DNA from: Pseudomonas paralcaligenes
Lineage (GTDB): Bacteria; Pseudomonadota; Gammaproteobacteria; Pseudomonadales; Pseudomonadaceae
Direction: 5' to 3'
NCBI RefSeq assembly: GCF_019655855.1
Contig: NZ_BPFX01000003.1
Span: 62,001 to 126,000, forward strand
DNA length: 64,000 nt
Of the stretch, positions 8,165 to 16,680 are shown one piece after another (position 1 is the stretch's first letter; each line of letters starts with the position of its first letter). The position numbers and the translations under genes were made by a program. The notes under the pieces were generated by a model. The model ran no database searches and had not been told where the DNA came from. It saw only the letters and a list, made by a program, of their open reading frames with translations.

Positions 8165-8433
8165 TAGGGTCTGTTCCCGGTTTTTTGTGGGCCGCGTTGC
8201 TGCGTCAAATGGCGCCAGGCTAGGCGCGGGACGCAGGCAATGGTCGCTCCCTTGGCAAGTTCCGCAACAACGCATGGCGCCATTTGACGCGCAACCCGGA
8301 GGACCGGGCCAGTTTTTGCGCGGTGCTGCGTTATTCGTCGTTCATCTGGAATAACCAAACCTCTCTCCTCATGCCTTGCTCCGCGCAAAAACTGGTTTCG
8401 GCGCGGCCCACAAAAAACCGGGAACAGACCCTA
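8165..8433. mobile_element. MITE-like non-autonomous element with TA target duplication
   Basis: Perfect 32-bp inverted termini (8165-8196 and 8402-8433) beginning TAGGGTCTGTTCCC. The outermost TA is consistent with a duplicated TA target, as made by IS630/mariner-type transposases. The interior has no gene and holds two further 15-bp perfect inverted pairs (8202-8216 with 8276-8290; 8309-8323 with 8381-8395), so the RNA would fold into stacked stems. It is inserted exactly between the ATPase stop and the permease start. Confidence 0.8.
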
Positions 8434-9138
8434 TACCTCCACCGGCTTGCTGGCGCGGTTCAGCTCGGCCAGCGAGACGCTGCGGTCGAACAGCGGCGCC
8501 AGGCTCTGGTCGTGGCTGACGAACAGCAGGCTGGCGCCGGCCGCGCGGCATTCGGCGAACAGCAGCTGGAGGAAGGCTTCGCGGGCGTCATGGTCCAGCG
8601 CCGAGGTCGGTTCGTCGGCGATCACCAGTTCGGGCTGGCCGATCAGCGCACGGGCGGCGGCCACCCGCTGCTGCTGGCCGATCGACAGCGAGTCGGCGCG
8701 GCGCTGCAGCAGCTCGGCCTTGAGCCCCAGGTGCTCCAGCAGTTGCGCGGCAGCCGCGTCGACGCTGCCGTGGCGCTCGGCGGCGCGGTGGGCGCGGCTC
8801 TTCGAGAAGCGGCAGGGCAACTCGACGTTCTCGCGCACCGAGAGGAAGGGCAGCAGGTTGAACTGCTGGAAGATGTAGCCGGTGTGGTCGACGCGGAAGC
8901 GGTCGCGGGCGCCGGAGGACAGGCTCGACAGCTCCTGGCCGAGCAGCCTGAGGCTGCCCCGCCCGGGCTTCTGCACGCCGCCCAGCAGGCCGAGCAGGGT
9001 GGTCTTGCCGCTGCCGCTGGGGCCCTTGAGAAACAGGCTCTCGCCGCGTCGCAGGGTGAAGGCGGGGATGTCCAGCAATTCGGCCTGGCCGGGCCAGGCG
9101 AAGCCGAGGTCGGAAAGTTCGATCAGTGCGTCGGGCAT
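8431..9138 (-). CDS. ABC transporter ATP-binding protein, LolD/MacB type
   Basis: 235 residues with all ABC motifs: Walker A GPSGSGKTT, Q-loop (YIFQQFNLLPFLSVREN), signature LSIGQQQRVA, Walker B LVIADEPTSALD and the H-loop (FVSHD). It drives the FtsX-like permease at 6900-8162. Its stop is now TAG, made of the TA target plus the first G of the inserted element; without the insertion it would read TAA. The last codons contain GGAGG, which would have been the Shine-Dalgarno of the permease. No clear Shine-Dalgarno precedes ATG 9138. Second gene of the Zur-box operon. Confidence 0.9.
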   Translation of the reverse strand: MPDALIELSDLGFAWPGQAELLDIPAFTLRRGESLFLKGPSGSGKTTLLGLLGGVQKPGRGSLRLLGQELSSLSSGARDRFRVDHTGYIFQQFNLLPFLSVRENVELPCRFSKSRAHRAAERHGSVDAAAAQLLEHLGLKAELLQRRADSLSIGQQQRVAAARALIGQPELVIADEPTSALDHDAREAFLQLLFAECRAAGASLLFVSHDQSLAPLFDRSVSLAELNRASKPVEV

Positions 9139-9190
9139 GGGGCAGGTCGTGTGGGAGAGGTATGGGGCAGCTTACCTTGGGGAAACTCTG

Positions 9191-9266
9191 AAAGAACCCC
9201 TTGCCGTCACTCCCGCGAAGGCGGGAGTCCAGGTGCCGAGGGGTTCTGGATTCCCGCCTTCGCGGG
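9191..9266. repeat. dRS3-like inverted repeat pair
   Basis: Two hairpins, CTCCCGC-gaag-GCGGGAG (9210-9227) and TTCCCGC-cttc-GCGGGAA (9251-9268), are complements of each other. They are bracketed by AGAACCCCT / AGGGGTTCT. This is the widespread dispersed repeat with core ATTCCCGCGAAGGCGGGAAT. It sits inside the operon, between the histidine-rich gene and the ATPase gene. Confidence 0.75.
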
Positions 9267-9286
9267 AAGGACGCCTTCTCTGGGCG

Positions 9287-9877
9287 TCAGAAGCTCAGGC
9301 GCGCGTTCTTCGGCGTCAGCTCCGCGCCTTGCTGGCCGCTCGGGCCGATCAGCTGCACCTCCAGCTTCTCGGTGCCGGGGAAGCTGCCGAAGAAGCTACC
9401 CAGCTCCAGGGTCTTCAGGGCCTCGGCATTGGCGCAGGTGAAGCGGTAGCAGGCGTCGATGTCGCTGTGGCCGTGCTCGTCGCCGTGATCGTGATCGGCG
9501 TGCTCGTGCTTGGCTTCGCCGAACAGCGGGCTCTCCAGCTCGCTTTCCTGCAGGGCGCACTTGGCCTCGATCGGCAGGGCGAACAGCGCCTGCGGCTGTT
9601 CCAGCTGCTTGCGCACGGCGGCGACTTTGGCCTTGTCGGCGTCGCTGGTGGCGGCGTGCTCGAAGCCGACCAGGTTCATCGCCGGGCTTTCCAACTGGAT
9701 TTCCAGGGTCTGGCCGTCCAGCGCCACGTTGAGGCTGGCGACGCCGTGCTCGTGCGTGCCGAGGCTGCCGTGCTCCTCGTGGGCATGCTCGTGATCGTGC
9801 GCATGGTCGTGGCTGGCGGCCTGGGCGACGGCCAGGGGCAACAGGGCGAAGGGCAGGGCGAGCAGGATGTGGCGCAT
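9287..9877 (-). CDS. Histidine-rich DUF2796 protein, zinc-responsive
   Basis: 196 residues: signal peptide (ends AVAQA), then an N-terminal His/Asp/Glu cluster (SHDHAHDHEHAHEEHG) and a second His-rich stretch (KHEHADHDHGDEHGHS) typical of periplasmic zinc binders. The DUF2796 fold surrounds them, including LEIQLESPAMNLVGFEHAA. Corresponds to PA4063, part of a zinc-starvation-induced operon in P. aeruginosa. A Zur-type operator lies 27 bp before ATG 9877, and GGAG precedes the start. Likely a periplasmic zinc-binding protein serving the downstream ABC system; the direct role is inference. Confidence 0.88.
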   Translation of the reverse strand: MRHILLALPFALLPLAVAQAASHDHAHDHEHAHEEHGSLGTHEHGVASLNVALDGQTLEIQLESPAMNLVGFEHAATSDADKAKVAAVRKQLEQPQALFALPIEAKCALQESELESPLFGEAKHEHADHDHGDEHGHSDIDACYRFTCANAEALKTLELGSFFGSFPGTEKLEVQLIGPSGQQGAELTPKNARLSF

Positions 9878-9903
9878 GGCGGGCTCCGGCGGGTGATTGT
9901 TAG

Positions 9904-9916
9904 GTTATGTTGTAAC
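9904..9916 (-). promoter_or_regulatory. Zur operator
   Basis: GTTAT-GTT-GTAAC, matching 9 of 10 fixed bases of the Pseudomonas Zur box GTTAT-N3-ATAAC. It lies 27 bp upstream of the histidine-rich gene that heads the zinc-linked ABC operon. Expected to repress the operon when zinc is plentiful. Confidence 0.75.
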
Positions 9917-9989
9917 ACTTTGCCGCCATGATTGGCCAGCCCCGGATGGCGTGGCAGCATGGCGGCCTGGATGAGGCGAGGAGCGGAAG

Positions 9990-10328
9990 ATGCTGCGGAT
10001 CAAGGGGCGGATCGGCGACTGGCCGGTGGACCTGACGGTGGAGATGGATGACGGGGACTGGGCGCAGCTGGCGGCCCATCTGCCGGCGCAGGCGACGGCG
10101 GCCGCACCTGCGCCGGCACCAGTCAGCCCGGCGGATCGCAACTGGCCCCTGGCGCTGGAACTGCTGCAGCGGGTGGGGAGCATGGAAGGGCCGCAACTGC
10201 TCGCCGAGCTGAGCGCCTTGGCCGGTGGCGAGGCGGCCGGCAAGCGCCTGCTGGTGCGCCTGCGCCATTGTCCGCAGGTGCAGATAGAAAGCGGCGCCGA
10301 AGCGCCGCTCTATCGTTGGGTGGGATAG
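9990..10328 (+). CDS. Conserved small hypothetical protein
   Basis: 112 residues, no signal peptide or membrane segment. Begins MLRIKGRIGDWPVDLTVEMDDGDWAQL, then an Ala/Pro linker (about residues 33-50) and a helical C-terminal half. Its position beside the zinc-linked operon and the thioesterase/thioredoxin genes matches PA4062 of P. aeruginosa. The last codons lie within the palindrome at 10326-10351 that separates it from the convergent thioesterase gene. Function not recognised. Confidence 0.65.
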   Translation: MLRIKGRIGDWPVDLTVEMDDGDWAQLAAHLPAQATAAAPAPAPVSPADRNWPLALELLQRVGSMEGPQLLAELSALAGGEAAGKRLLVRLRHCPQVQIESGAEAPLYRWVG

Positions 10329-10351
10329 GGCGCGGGTTTCACCCGCCCTAA
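10326..10351. terminator. Bidirectional hairpin of the GGGTTTCACCC repeat type
   Basis: AGGGC-g-CGGGT-ttc-ACCCG-(c)CCT hairpin between convergent genes, overlapping the stop of the + strand gene. Same family of sequence as the larger palindrome at 25228-25277. Confidence 0.55.
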
Positions 10352-10356
10352 GGTGC

Positions 10357-10791
10357 TCAGCCGGCCTGGTCGACGGTCACGTCGGGCGCGCCGTGTTCCA
10401 GCTGGGCGCGGACGGCGTCGGGAATGGTCGTCTTGGTGAAAGCCCGGGCATCGACCATCACGTAGGTGACTTCGGCGCGGGCGATGGCTGCCTGGTCGGC
10501 GTGGCGGCGGATATCGACCTCCAGCGCGAAGGAGCTGTTGCCCAGGCGCAGGGTGCGGACCTCCAGTTGCAGCACGTCGTCGAACCGCGCCGGCGCGCTC
10601 CAGTCGATGACCATGCGCACCACCTGGCTGTCCAGGCCCTGCTCCAGCAGCGCCTGGTAGCTGCCGAACACGGCGCGGTAGAACTCGGTGGCGGCCACGT
10701 CCACGTAGTCGCCGTAGCGGGCGTTGAACACCACCTGCTGGGCGTCGCACTCGCCGTAGCGTACCCGCATGAGCAGGCGGAAGGGCGCCAT
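10357..10791 (-). CDS. YbgC-like acyl-CoA thioesterase (hot-dog fold)
   Basis: 144 residues of the 4-hydroxybenzoyl-CoA thioesterase family. The catalytic block reads VRYGECDAQQVVFNARYGDY, with the conserved Asp in the expected place; the following helix and the RMVIDWSAPARFDD strand fit the hot-dog fold. The start overlaps the thioredoxin stop by ATGA, so the two genes are coupled. The natural acyl-CoA is unknown. Confidence 0.82.
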   Translation of the reverse strand: MAPFRLLMRVRYGECDAQQVVFNARYGDYVDVAATEFYRAVFGSYQALLEQGLDSQVVRMVIDWSAPARFDDVLQLEVRTLRLGNSSFALEVDIRRHADQAAIARAEVTYVMVDARAFTKTTIPDAVRAQLEHGAPDVTVDQAG

Positions 10792-11663
10792 CAGTAGATC
10801 GCCTGGTACAGCTTGCGGCGGTAGGCGGTGACCAGCGGATGGTCGTTGCCGAGCAGGTCGAACACCTGCAGCAGGGTCTTGTGCGGCAGGCCTTCCTGGA
10901 AGCCGCGGTTGCGCACGAACAGCCTGAGCAGACCGTCCAGCGCCGCCTCGTACTGCTGGCGCGCCAGCTGCTGGACGGCCAGCTGGTAGCTGGCCTCGTC
11001 GTCGCCCGGGCTCTGCGCCAGGCGACTCTTCAGCTCGGCGCCGTCCGGCAGGCTGGCGGCCTGACGTAGGAAGGTCAGCTGCGCCCGGGCACCGGCCAGG
11101 GCCTGCTTGTGTTCGTCGCCCTTGACCGCGTTGAGCACGGCCTCGGCCTCGCCCAGTTCACCGCGCTCGGCCAGGCAGCGGGCGTAGAGGATCAGTGCCG
11201 CGCCGTTCTCGTTGTTCTCGGTGAGCACCTGCTTGAGCAGGGTTTCGGCCTCGCCGAAACGCTCCTCGGCGAACAGCGCCTGTGCGCTCTCCAGCGGGTC
11301 GGCGGCCAGCGGCGCGGGCTCGGCCACGTGCGGCTTGAGCATCTCGCGGATGGCCGACTCCGGCTGGGCGCCGGCGAAGCCGTCCACCGGCTGGCCGTCC
11401 TTGAACAGCACCACGGTGGGCAGGCTGCGGATGCCGAAGCGCATCACGATGTCCTGCTCCGCGTCGCAGTCGACCTTGGCCAGCAGCAGCTCGCCGCGGT
11501 ACTCCTCGGCGATCTTGGCCAGCAGCGGCATCAGCGCCTTGCACGGCGCGCACCACTCGGCCCAGAAGTCCACCAGCACCGGCTTGTGGAAGGAGTTCTC
11601 GATCACCAGCTGTTCGAAGCTGGCGGCGCCGGACACGTCGAAGATGTAGGGGGTATCGCTCAT
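10791..11663 (-). CDS. CnoX/YbbN-like thioredoxin-TPR co-chaperone
   Basis: 290 residues: N-terminal thioredoxin fold (about 1-110) with a WAEWCAPC active site (Cys38, Cys41), the cis-Pro strand SLPTVVLFKDG, then a C-terminal TPR region (about 120-290). CnoX proteins protect proteins from over-oxidation and hand them to chaperones. The CAPC centre suggests a redox-active form, unlike the E. coli member, which lacks the first Cys. No signal peptide, so cytoplasmic. Corresponds to PA4061. Shine-Dalgarno is weak; the start is fixed by the conserved N-terminus. Confidence 0.88.
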   Translation of the reverse strand: MSDTPYIFDVSGAASFEQLVIENSFHKPVLVDFWAEWCAPCKALMPLLAKIAEEYRGELLLAKVDCDAEQDIVMRFGIRSLPTVVLFKDGQPVDGFAGAQPESAIREMLKPHVAEPAPLAADPLESAQALFAEERFGEAETLLKQVLTENNENGAALILYARCLAERGELGEAEAVLNAVKGDEHKQALAGARAQLTFLRQAASLPDGAELKSRLAQSPGDDEASYQLAVQQLARQQYEAALDGLLRLFVRNRGFQEGLPHKTLLQVFDLLGNDHPLVTAYRRKLYQAIY

Positions 11664-11741
11664 GGTCGTTCTCGAAGGGCGAAAGGCTGGAACTATAAAT
11701 GTGGGCGCGGGCCGGCGGATACAAGCCCGGATTGCACCAGG

Positions 11742-12407
11742 CTAGGGTTTTCCGGGGCGCGTGGCGTGGTAGAGGCTGACGTTGCGGAATTCCGCCGGCT
11801 CGGCCAGGTCCGGCCAGGTGCAGGCGTCGAGCAGGCCCAGGCGCTGGTACAGCGGATGCTGGAAGTCCTTGACCCGCGAATCGGCCACCAGGGCTTCCTG
11901 GCCGCGAGTGAGGAAGGCGTCGAGCAGCGGCAGGTTGGCGCGGTCGTAGAGCACGTCGGCGACGATGATCAGGTCGTAGCGGTCCGGTTCGGCGAAGAAG
12001 TCCAGCGAGTAACCCAGCTCCACGCCGTTCAGCTCGGCGTTGGCCCGGCATGACTCGATGGCCAGCGGGTCGAGGTCGCAGGCCACCACTTCCGCCGCGC
12101 CGGCCCTGGCCGCGGCGATGGCCGCCACACCCGAGCCGGCGCCGAAGTCCAGCACGCGCTTGCCGCGCACCCACTCCGGCCGTTCCGCCAGCCAGCGCGC
12201 CAGGGCCAGGCCGCTGGCCCAGCAGAAGCTCCAGTAGGGCGGCTCCTCGAGGATGCGCCGGGTCTCCTCGGGGCTGAAGCTGCGGTCCAGGTTGCTCGGG
12301 TCGACCAGCCACAGGCGGATGTCGGTGCCGGGCAGGGTCTCGGCGCTCAGGCGGGCGTCGCCGAGCAATTGACCCAGGGCGTCCTGCAGGACGGCTGGAG
12401 CGTTCAT
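11742..12407 (-). CDS. Class I SAM-dependent methyltransferase
   Basis: 221 residues. Motif I is VLDFGAGSGVAAIAAARAG, followed by the acidic loop VVACDLDPLAIESC, the NGVEL motif and LIIVADVLYD, matching the PrmA / nicotinamide-N-methylase / ETF-lysine methyltransferase-like group. A protein substrate is plausible but not shown. Its ATG overlaps the stop of the upstream YbaY-like lipoprotein gene by ATGA. Cytoplasmic. Confidence 0.82.
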   Translation of the reverse strand: MNAPAVLQDALGQLLGDARLSAETLPGTDIRLWLVDPSNLDRSFSPEETRRILEEPPYWSFCWASGLALARWLAERPEWVRGKRVLDFGAGSGVAAIAAARAGAAEVVACDLDPLAIESCRANAELNGVELGYSLDFFAEPDRYDLIIVADVLYDRANLPLLDAFLTRGQEALVADSRVKDFQHPLYQRLGLLDACTWPDLAEPAEFRNVSLYHATRPGKP

Positions 12408-12841
12408 GGGGCCGGCACGAGCGGCAGGTCACCCACCGACTGCGAATCGGCGCTCTGGATCAGGCGCGATGGCAGGTGCAGGATCAGGCGGCCGGACTGG
12501 CTGGCGCGGCCACGCAATTCGACCTTCTGCTGCGCTGGAAACTCTGCCGGGTCGAAACCCAGGCGAAACGGCAGGGCGTTGCCGGAGCCGACCAGTTTCA
12601 GGCTCGACAGAAGGCGCTGCGGGCGGCCGCGCTCATCCACCACGAGCAACGCCAGTTCGACATCGGCCCTGGCCGGCACGCCGAGCAGCCTGCCTTGCAA
12701 CTCATGGAGGAAGGGCGCGGGTGTCGGTTCGGGAGTCTTGATCGAATTTGCCGGTTCGACAGGTGCCGGCTTTGGCGCTTCGGAAGCGCAGGCCGTGAGC
12801 AGGATGGTCAGGCTGGAAAGGGCGAGCAGACGCAGGGGCAT
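12404..12841 (-). CDS. YbaY-family lipoprotein
   Basis: 145 residues: signal peptide with lipobox (ILLTAC), a Pro/Glu-rich linker after the lipidated Cys, then a YbaY-type beta domain (ADVELALLVVDERG, LPFRLGFDP, then the C-terminal RLILHLPSRLI strand). The longer open frame upstream is not used: ATG 12841 is the residue that starts a proper signal peptide. Coupled to the methyltransferase by a four-base overlap. Confidence 0.78.
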   Translation of the reverse strand: MPLRLLALSSLTILLTACASEAPKPAPVEPANSIKTPEPTPAPFLHELQGRLLGVPARADVELALLVVDERGRPQRLLSSLKLVGSGNALPFRLGFDPAEFPAQQKVELRGRASQSGRLILHLPSRLIQSADSQSVGDLPLVPAP

Positions 12842-13197
12842 CGGGCTACCAGTACAGGTGAGGACAATGCGCTGGATTTTCCCAGCAGCGCCGGGGCAAA
12901 TGCAAAGGAAAGCGCCGGTAGTGGCAGGACGATCAGGCGAGCATTCTCTATCGATACGGGCTGTGTGGTGGAGGGTGGGCAAGCGTCGTATCCATCCTGC
13001 GAGCTTGCGCGTTCGGAAGCAGCCTTTCTCTTGAAGGCAATGGCTCAAATACCGTAAGGATCGACAACCTTCAGGCCGCCGTAACGGAGCCTTCGGGTGC
13101 AGGACTTCGGGTCCGCAGGAGATGTGCGCAATTGCAAGGAGGGCAAGGCGCCAGCCACCTGTGAGCCCAGGCTCGGAGGTGGCCGTCGCAGGGCGGA
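12842..13197. other. Intergenic region with one hairpin
   Basis: 356 bp between the YbaY-like gene and the TonB-receptor stop. The only structure I see is a two-part hairpin at 13154-13183 (GCCACCT / AGGTGGC enclosing GAGC / GCTC), 15 bases after the receptor stop. It may end or protect the receptor mRNA, but has no T-run. No gene recognised in the rest. Confidence 0.5.
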
Positions 13198-15606
13198 TCA
13201 GTTTTCGTAGCGCAGGGTAAGCGCGAAATTGCGCGGGGCGCCGTAGTAGTTGCCGGTGTCTTCGCTGAAGATGGCGGTGTAGTACTTCTCGTCAAACACG
13301 TTGTTGAGGTTCAACTGGACGCTGACATTCTGGTTGACGCGATAGTTGGCGTTGAGATCGACCAGGTTGTAAGCGCTCTGGGTGATGTTGTTCAGGTACA
13401 GCTTGCTCTGGTGATAGACGCTGGTACCCACTCGCCATTGGTCCAGCTCACCCGGCAGCTGATAGGTGGTAGCCGCCTTGAACAGTCGCTGAGGCGAGTT
13501 TTCCGTACCGTAGGTGTCGCCCTTGCGGGTCCCGGCAACGTACTTGGGATGGCTGTAGGTGTAACCCATCGAGGCATTCCACCCTGGCATCAGCTCGCCT
13601 GACACTTCCGCATCGAAGCCGCGGTTGCGCACCTTGGCACCTTCGGTATAGCAGCGTGCATCGCGGGTCGGTCCGCAGACGCGGCCTGCCTCGGGAACGA
13701 CCTGGGGCAGGCCCGCCTGATCGACCTGGAACAGCGCCAGAGAGGCGTTGAGTCTGCCGTCGAACAGCTCGTTCTTCAGGCCGATCTCGTAGTTGCTACC
13801 CGTCGTGGGGGTGAGCAGCTTGTTGTCGACACTGTAGTTGCTTTGCAGTTTGTAGATTTCAGTGTAACTGGCGTAGACCGAGGTCTGATCGGTGATGTCA
13901 TAGACGATGCCGCCGTACGGAATGACCTTGCGGTCTTCCCTGAAACGGTCGGTTTCCCATGGCCCCTGGGTATCGTAATCGACCCAGCTCAAGCGGCTGC
14001 CGAGGATCACGTGGAGGTCGTCGGCAGGATTGAGACGGGTAGCCGCGTAGATTCCCTTGTCCTTGCGCACATGGCGGCTTGGTGTGAGGTTCCCGACTAT
14101 TTCCGGTTTGGGGAATTGCGAAGAGTCGAAGTCGAGGACGTCCACCGTAGGGTAGATGCTCGGCGAGCCGGTCACGTACTGCAGGCGATCGCGGCGCATG
14201 CTCGTCCCCACGACCACTTCATGCTTGCGGCCCATCAGGTTGAACGCGCCGTTCAGCGCTACGTCCAGGTTGATCTGCTCGTCATCGTATCTGGCGCTGT
14301 TGGGGTAGTACTGCATCGACGAGTCGGTATCGAAGGTGTGATAGCCGACCTGTGCCAGAAAGTCCGCATTGGACCAGATGAGATTGGTCGCGACGGTCAG
14401 GTTCCAGTCTTCGTTGAACGAGTGCTTGATATCGGCGAAGACGTTGCGGTTCAGCTTGTCCAGATAGGCCCATTTGCCGGCCGTGGAGGTCGAACGGGAG
14501 AGGTCGTAGAAACTGCCGTCCAGGCGTGTCGGCAGTCCACCCCAGTCGTAGCCGTTGTTGTTGTCCTGCTGCACCGATCCACCGACGGTCAAGGTGGTCG
14601 AGTCACTCAGATCCGCTTCGCCGATTGCATAGAACAGCTGGTTTTCCTTGCCGGCGTAGTCCTGGTAGCTATTGCGGTTGTTGTACATCAGTACCGTTCG
14701 ACCGCGCAGGGTCCCTTCGGCATTCAACGGGCCGCCGACATCCAGCTGGGTCCGGTAGTTATCCCATGAACCCGCGCCTATCTCGGCCTTGAGCTGATAG
14801 TCCTGGGTAGGCCGCTTGCGCACCATGTTGATGGCCGCTGACGGGTTGCCCGCACCCTGCAGCAGGCCATTGGCGCCGCGCACGATCTCGACCCGATCGT
14901 ACATGGCCATGTTGTTCACGGACATGACGTCCATCGAGAAGCTTTCGGTCACGCTGGTCGGCAGGCCGTCGACCTGCAGGTCGTCCACCTGGAAACCTCG
15001 CGCGTAATACAGTGGACGCTCAGTGCCGAAACCCTTGACGGTATTGATCCCTGTCGCGGCCATGGCCACGTCTTCCAGGGACTGCATATTCTGGTCGTTC
15101 ATCTGCTGGCGGGTGACGACGCTGATGGATTGCGGCGTTTCGCGAATCGACAGGTTCATCTTGGTGGCGGTGCTGGTCACGCCAGTGGTGTAGGAGCCAG
15201 TATCTTCCGTGGTCGCGCCGAGGCGGCTGGTGCTGATGCTGGTCGCCCCCAGTTGCAGGGCGCTCCCTGTTTCGACTTCCTGTACCGTCAGGGTGCCGTT
15301 GTCGGTGACCAGCAGTTGCAGGTTGGTACCGCTCAGGGCCTGGCGCACGGCTTCTTCCGCGCTGAAATCACCGCGCACGGCAGCGGACCGCTTGCCCTGC
15401 AGCAGCGCGGGGTCGGCGGCGATCACCCGGCCGCTTTGCCGGGCGATCTGGCGCAGGGTCTGTTCCAGTGGGCCGCTGGCGATATCGAAGCCGAGCCTGG
15501 CTTCGGCAGCCAGGGTGGCATGGGCTGGCAGCAGGGCCAGGGTACCGCTGGTGGCCAGGGACACGGCCAGCGCCAGGCTGGCGGGGTTCAAACGGGTGGG
15601 GCGCAT
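13198..15606 (-). CDS. TonB-dependent siderophore receptor with STN signalling domain
   Basis: About 802 residues: signal peptide, an N-terminal secretin/TonB short domain (STN, about residues 45-100) used in transmembrane signalling, a plug with the RETPQSISVVTRQQM segment, and a 22-strand barrel ending LRYEN. The overall pattern is FpvA/FoxA-like, so a ferric siderophore is the probable ligand. The STN domain fits the adjacent FecR anti-sigma and FecI sigma genes. ATG 15606 is chosen over ATG 15615 because GAGG lies at a workable distance only from the former. The terminal residue is Asn instead of the usual aromatic. Codon use looks less GC-extreme than in neighbours. Confidence 0.9.
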   Translation of the reverse strand: MRPTRLNPASLALAVSLATSGTLALLPAHATLAAEARLGFDIASGPLEQTLRQIARQSGRVIAADPALLQGKRSAAVRGDFSAEEAVRQALSGTNLQLLVTDNGTLTVQEVETGSALQLGATSISTSRLGATTEDTGSYTTGVTSTATKMNLSIRETPQSISVVTRQQMNDQNMQSLEDVAMAATGINTVKGFGTERPLYYARGFQVDDLQVDGLPTSVTESFSMDVMSVNNMAMYDRVEIVRGANGLLQGAGNPSAAINMVRKRPTQDYQLKAEIGAGSWDNYRTQLDVGGPLNAEGTLRGRTVLMYNNRNSYQDYAGKENQLFYAIGEADLSDSTTLTVGGSVQQDNNNGYDWGGLPTRLDGSFYDLSRSTSTAGKWAYLDKLNRNVFADIKHSFNEDWNLTVATNLIWSNADFLAQVGYHTFDTDSSMQYYPNSARYDDEQINLDVALNGAFNLMGRKHEVVVGTSMRRDRLQYVTGSPSIYPTVDVLDFDSSQFPKPEIVGNLTPSRHVRKDKGIYAATRLNPADDLHVILGSRLSWVDYDTQGPWETDRFREDRKVIPYGGIVYDITDQTSVYASYTEIYKLQSNYSVDNKLLTPTTGSNYEIGLKNELFDGRLNASLALFQVDQAGLPQVVPEAGRVCGPTRDARCYTEGAKVRNRGFDAEVSGELMPGWNASMGYTYSHPKYVAGTRKGDTYGTENSPQRLFKAATTYQLPGELDQWRVGTSVYHQSKLYLNNITQSAYNLVDLNANYRVNQNVSVQLNLNNVFDEKYYTAIFSEDTGNYYGAPRNFALTLRYEN

Positions 15607-15696
15607 CGGGTGCATTCCTCGTTGGGTTTCGTTGGCATTCGCTAGCCATGTCCAACGAGGCGGGAAAACCCCTCACATGGTGAGAAATATTTTTAT

Positions 15697-16680
15697 TCAG
15701 CGGCTGTCGATCAGGGTCAGCCAGGGGCCGTAGCGCTCCATGCGGATCGGCAGGACCTCGGCCAACGCTTGCAGGGCGCGTTCGCTGTCGTCCAGTGGGA
15801 ATACGCCGAATACCCGCAGTCTTGCGGCTTCCGGCGAGACACGCAGCAGACCGCGGCGATAGGGGCGCAGGGCGTCGATGACTGCCTCCAGTGGTTCGTC
15901 GCGAACTTCCAGCAGGCCGTCGACCCAGCTCGCGTAGCGGCTCGGGTCCGTCGCCTGCGGGCTGACCCCGGTACTGCTGAAGCGCAAGGTGCCGCCACTT
16001 TCGACGACAGCATGCTGGCCGCCGAGGGTGCTGACTTCGACGCTGTGTTCCTGCACGGATACCAGGCTGTGGCTGCCTGTCTGGCGAACGGTGAAGCGTG
16101 TACCCAGTGCGCGCACCCGGCCTTGGGCGGTCTGCACCAAGAAGGGACGGCTGGCATCGGCGGCTACGCTGACCTGCAGCTCGCCTTCGCGCAGGTGCAG
16201 CAGGCGCAGGTCTGCGCTGAAATCGAGATCCACCGCCGAGCGCGCGTTGAGGATCAGCAGGCTGCCATCCGGCAAGCTGATGCGGCGGCGCTCGCCGGTA
16301 CCGCTGCGCAGGTCGGCGAATACCGCGTTCAGCGGCATGTTGCGCTGCAGGGCGATACCGCCGGACAGGCCAAGCAGCACCAGCAGAGCGCCGCTGCCGC
16401 CAAGCAGCTTGCGTCTGCTGGCGGAAAGCCCCGGCTGGCGCAACGCCTGGGTGGCGGCGTGCAACTGGCCGGGCATCTGCCGCTCGGCCTGGACCAGCCG
16501 GGCCAGGGGCTCTGCCAGCTGACCCTGCAGGTGCTCCCAGGCGTGTCGATGGCGCGGGTCCTGCGCCAGCCAGGTCTCGAAAGCCTGGCGTTCGGCCACG
16601 CCGGCGCTGCCCGAATCCAGCCGCATCATCCAGTCGATGGCCGCTTCGCCGATGGGGTCGAGGCGACTGCCGCCGCTCAT
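15697..16680 (-). CDS. FecR-family anti-sigma regulator
   Basis: 327 residues with the full FecR layout: cytoplasmic DUF4880 N-terminus (AIDWMMRLDSG to HRHAWEHLQ), one transmembrane helix around residues 90-110 (GALLVLLGLSGGIAL), periplasmic FecR beta domain (GERRRISLPDGSLL, LNARSAVDLDF), and a C-terminal STN-like domain that would contact the receptor. Its ATG overlaps the sigma-factor stop by ATGA. It should hold the sigma factor inactive until the loaded receptor signals across the membrane. Confidence 0.92.
   Translation of the reverse strand: MSGGSRLDPIGEAAIDWMMRLDSGSAGVAERQAFETWLAQDPRHRHAWEHLQGQLAEPLARLVQAERQMPGQLHAATQALRQPGLSASRRKLLGGSGALLVLLGLSGGIALQRNMPLNAVFADLRSGTGERRRISLPDGSLLILNARSAVDLDFSADLRLLHLREGELQVSVAADASRPFLVQTAQGRVRALGTRFTVRQTGSHSLVSVQEHSVEVSTLGGQHAVVESGGTLRFSSTGVSPQATDPSRYASWVDGLLEVRDEPLEAVIDALRPYRRGLLRVSPEAARLRVFGVFPLDDSERALQALAEVLPIRMERYGPWLTLIDSR

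Noticed and set aside
8284..9441. Open + frame over the MITE and ABC ATPase
   Set aside because: Opposite to a full ABC ATPase with all motifs; no independent coding signal and no transposase motifs.
13154..13183. Hairpin after the TonB receptor as an intrinsic terminator
   Set aside because: Stem is good but there is no T-run in the direction of transcription, so it is listed only as a structure in the gap.
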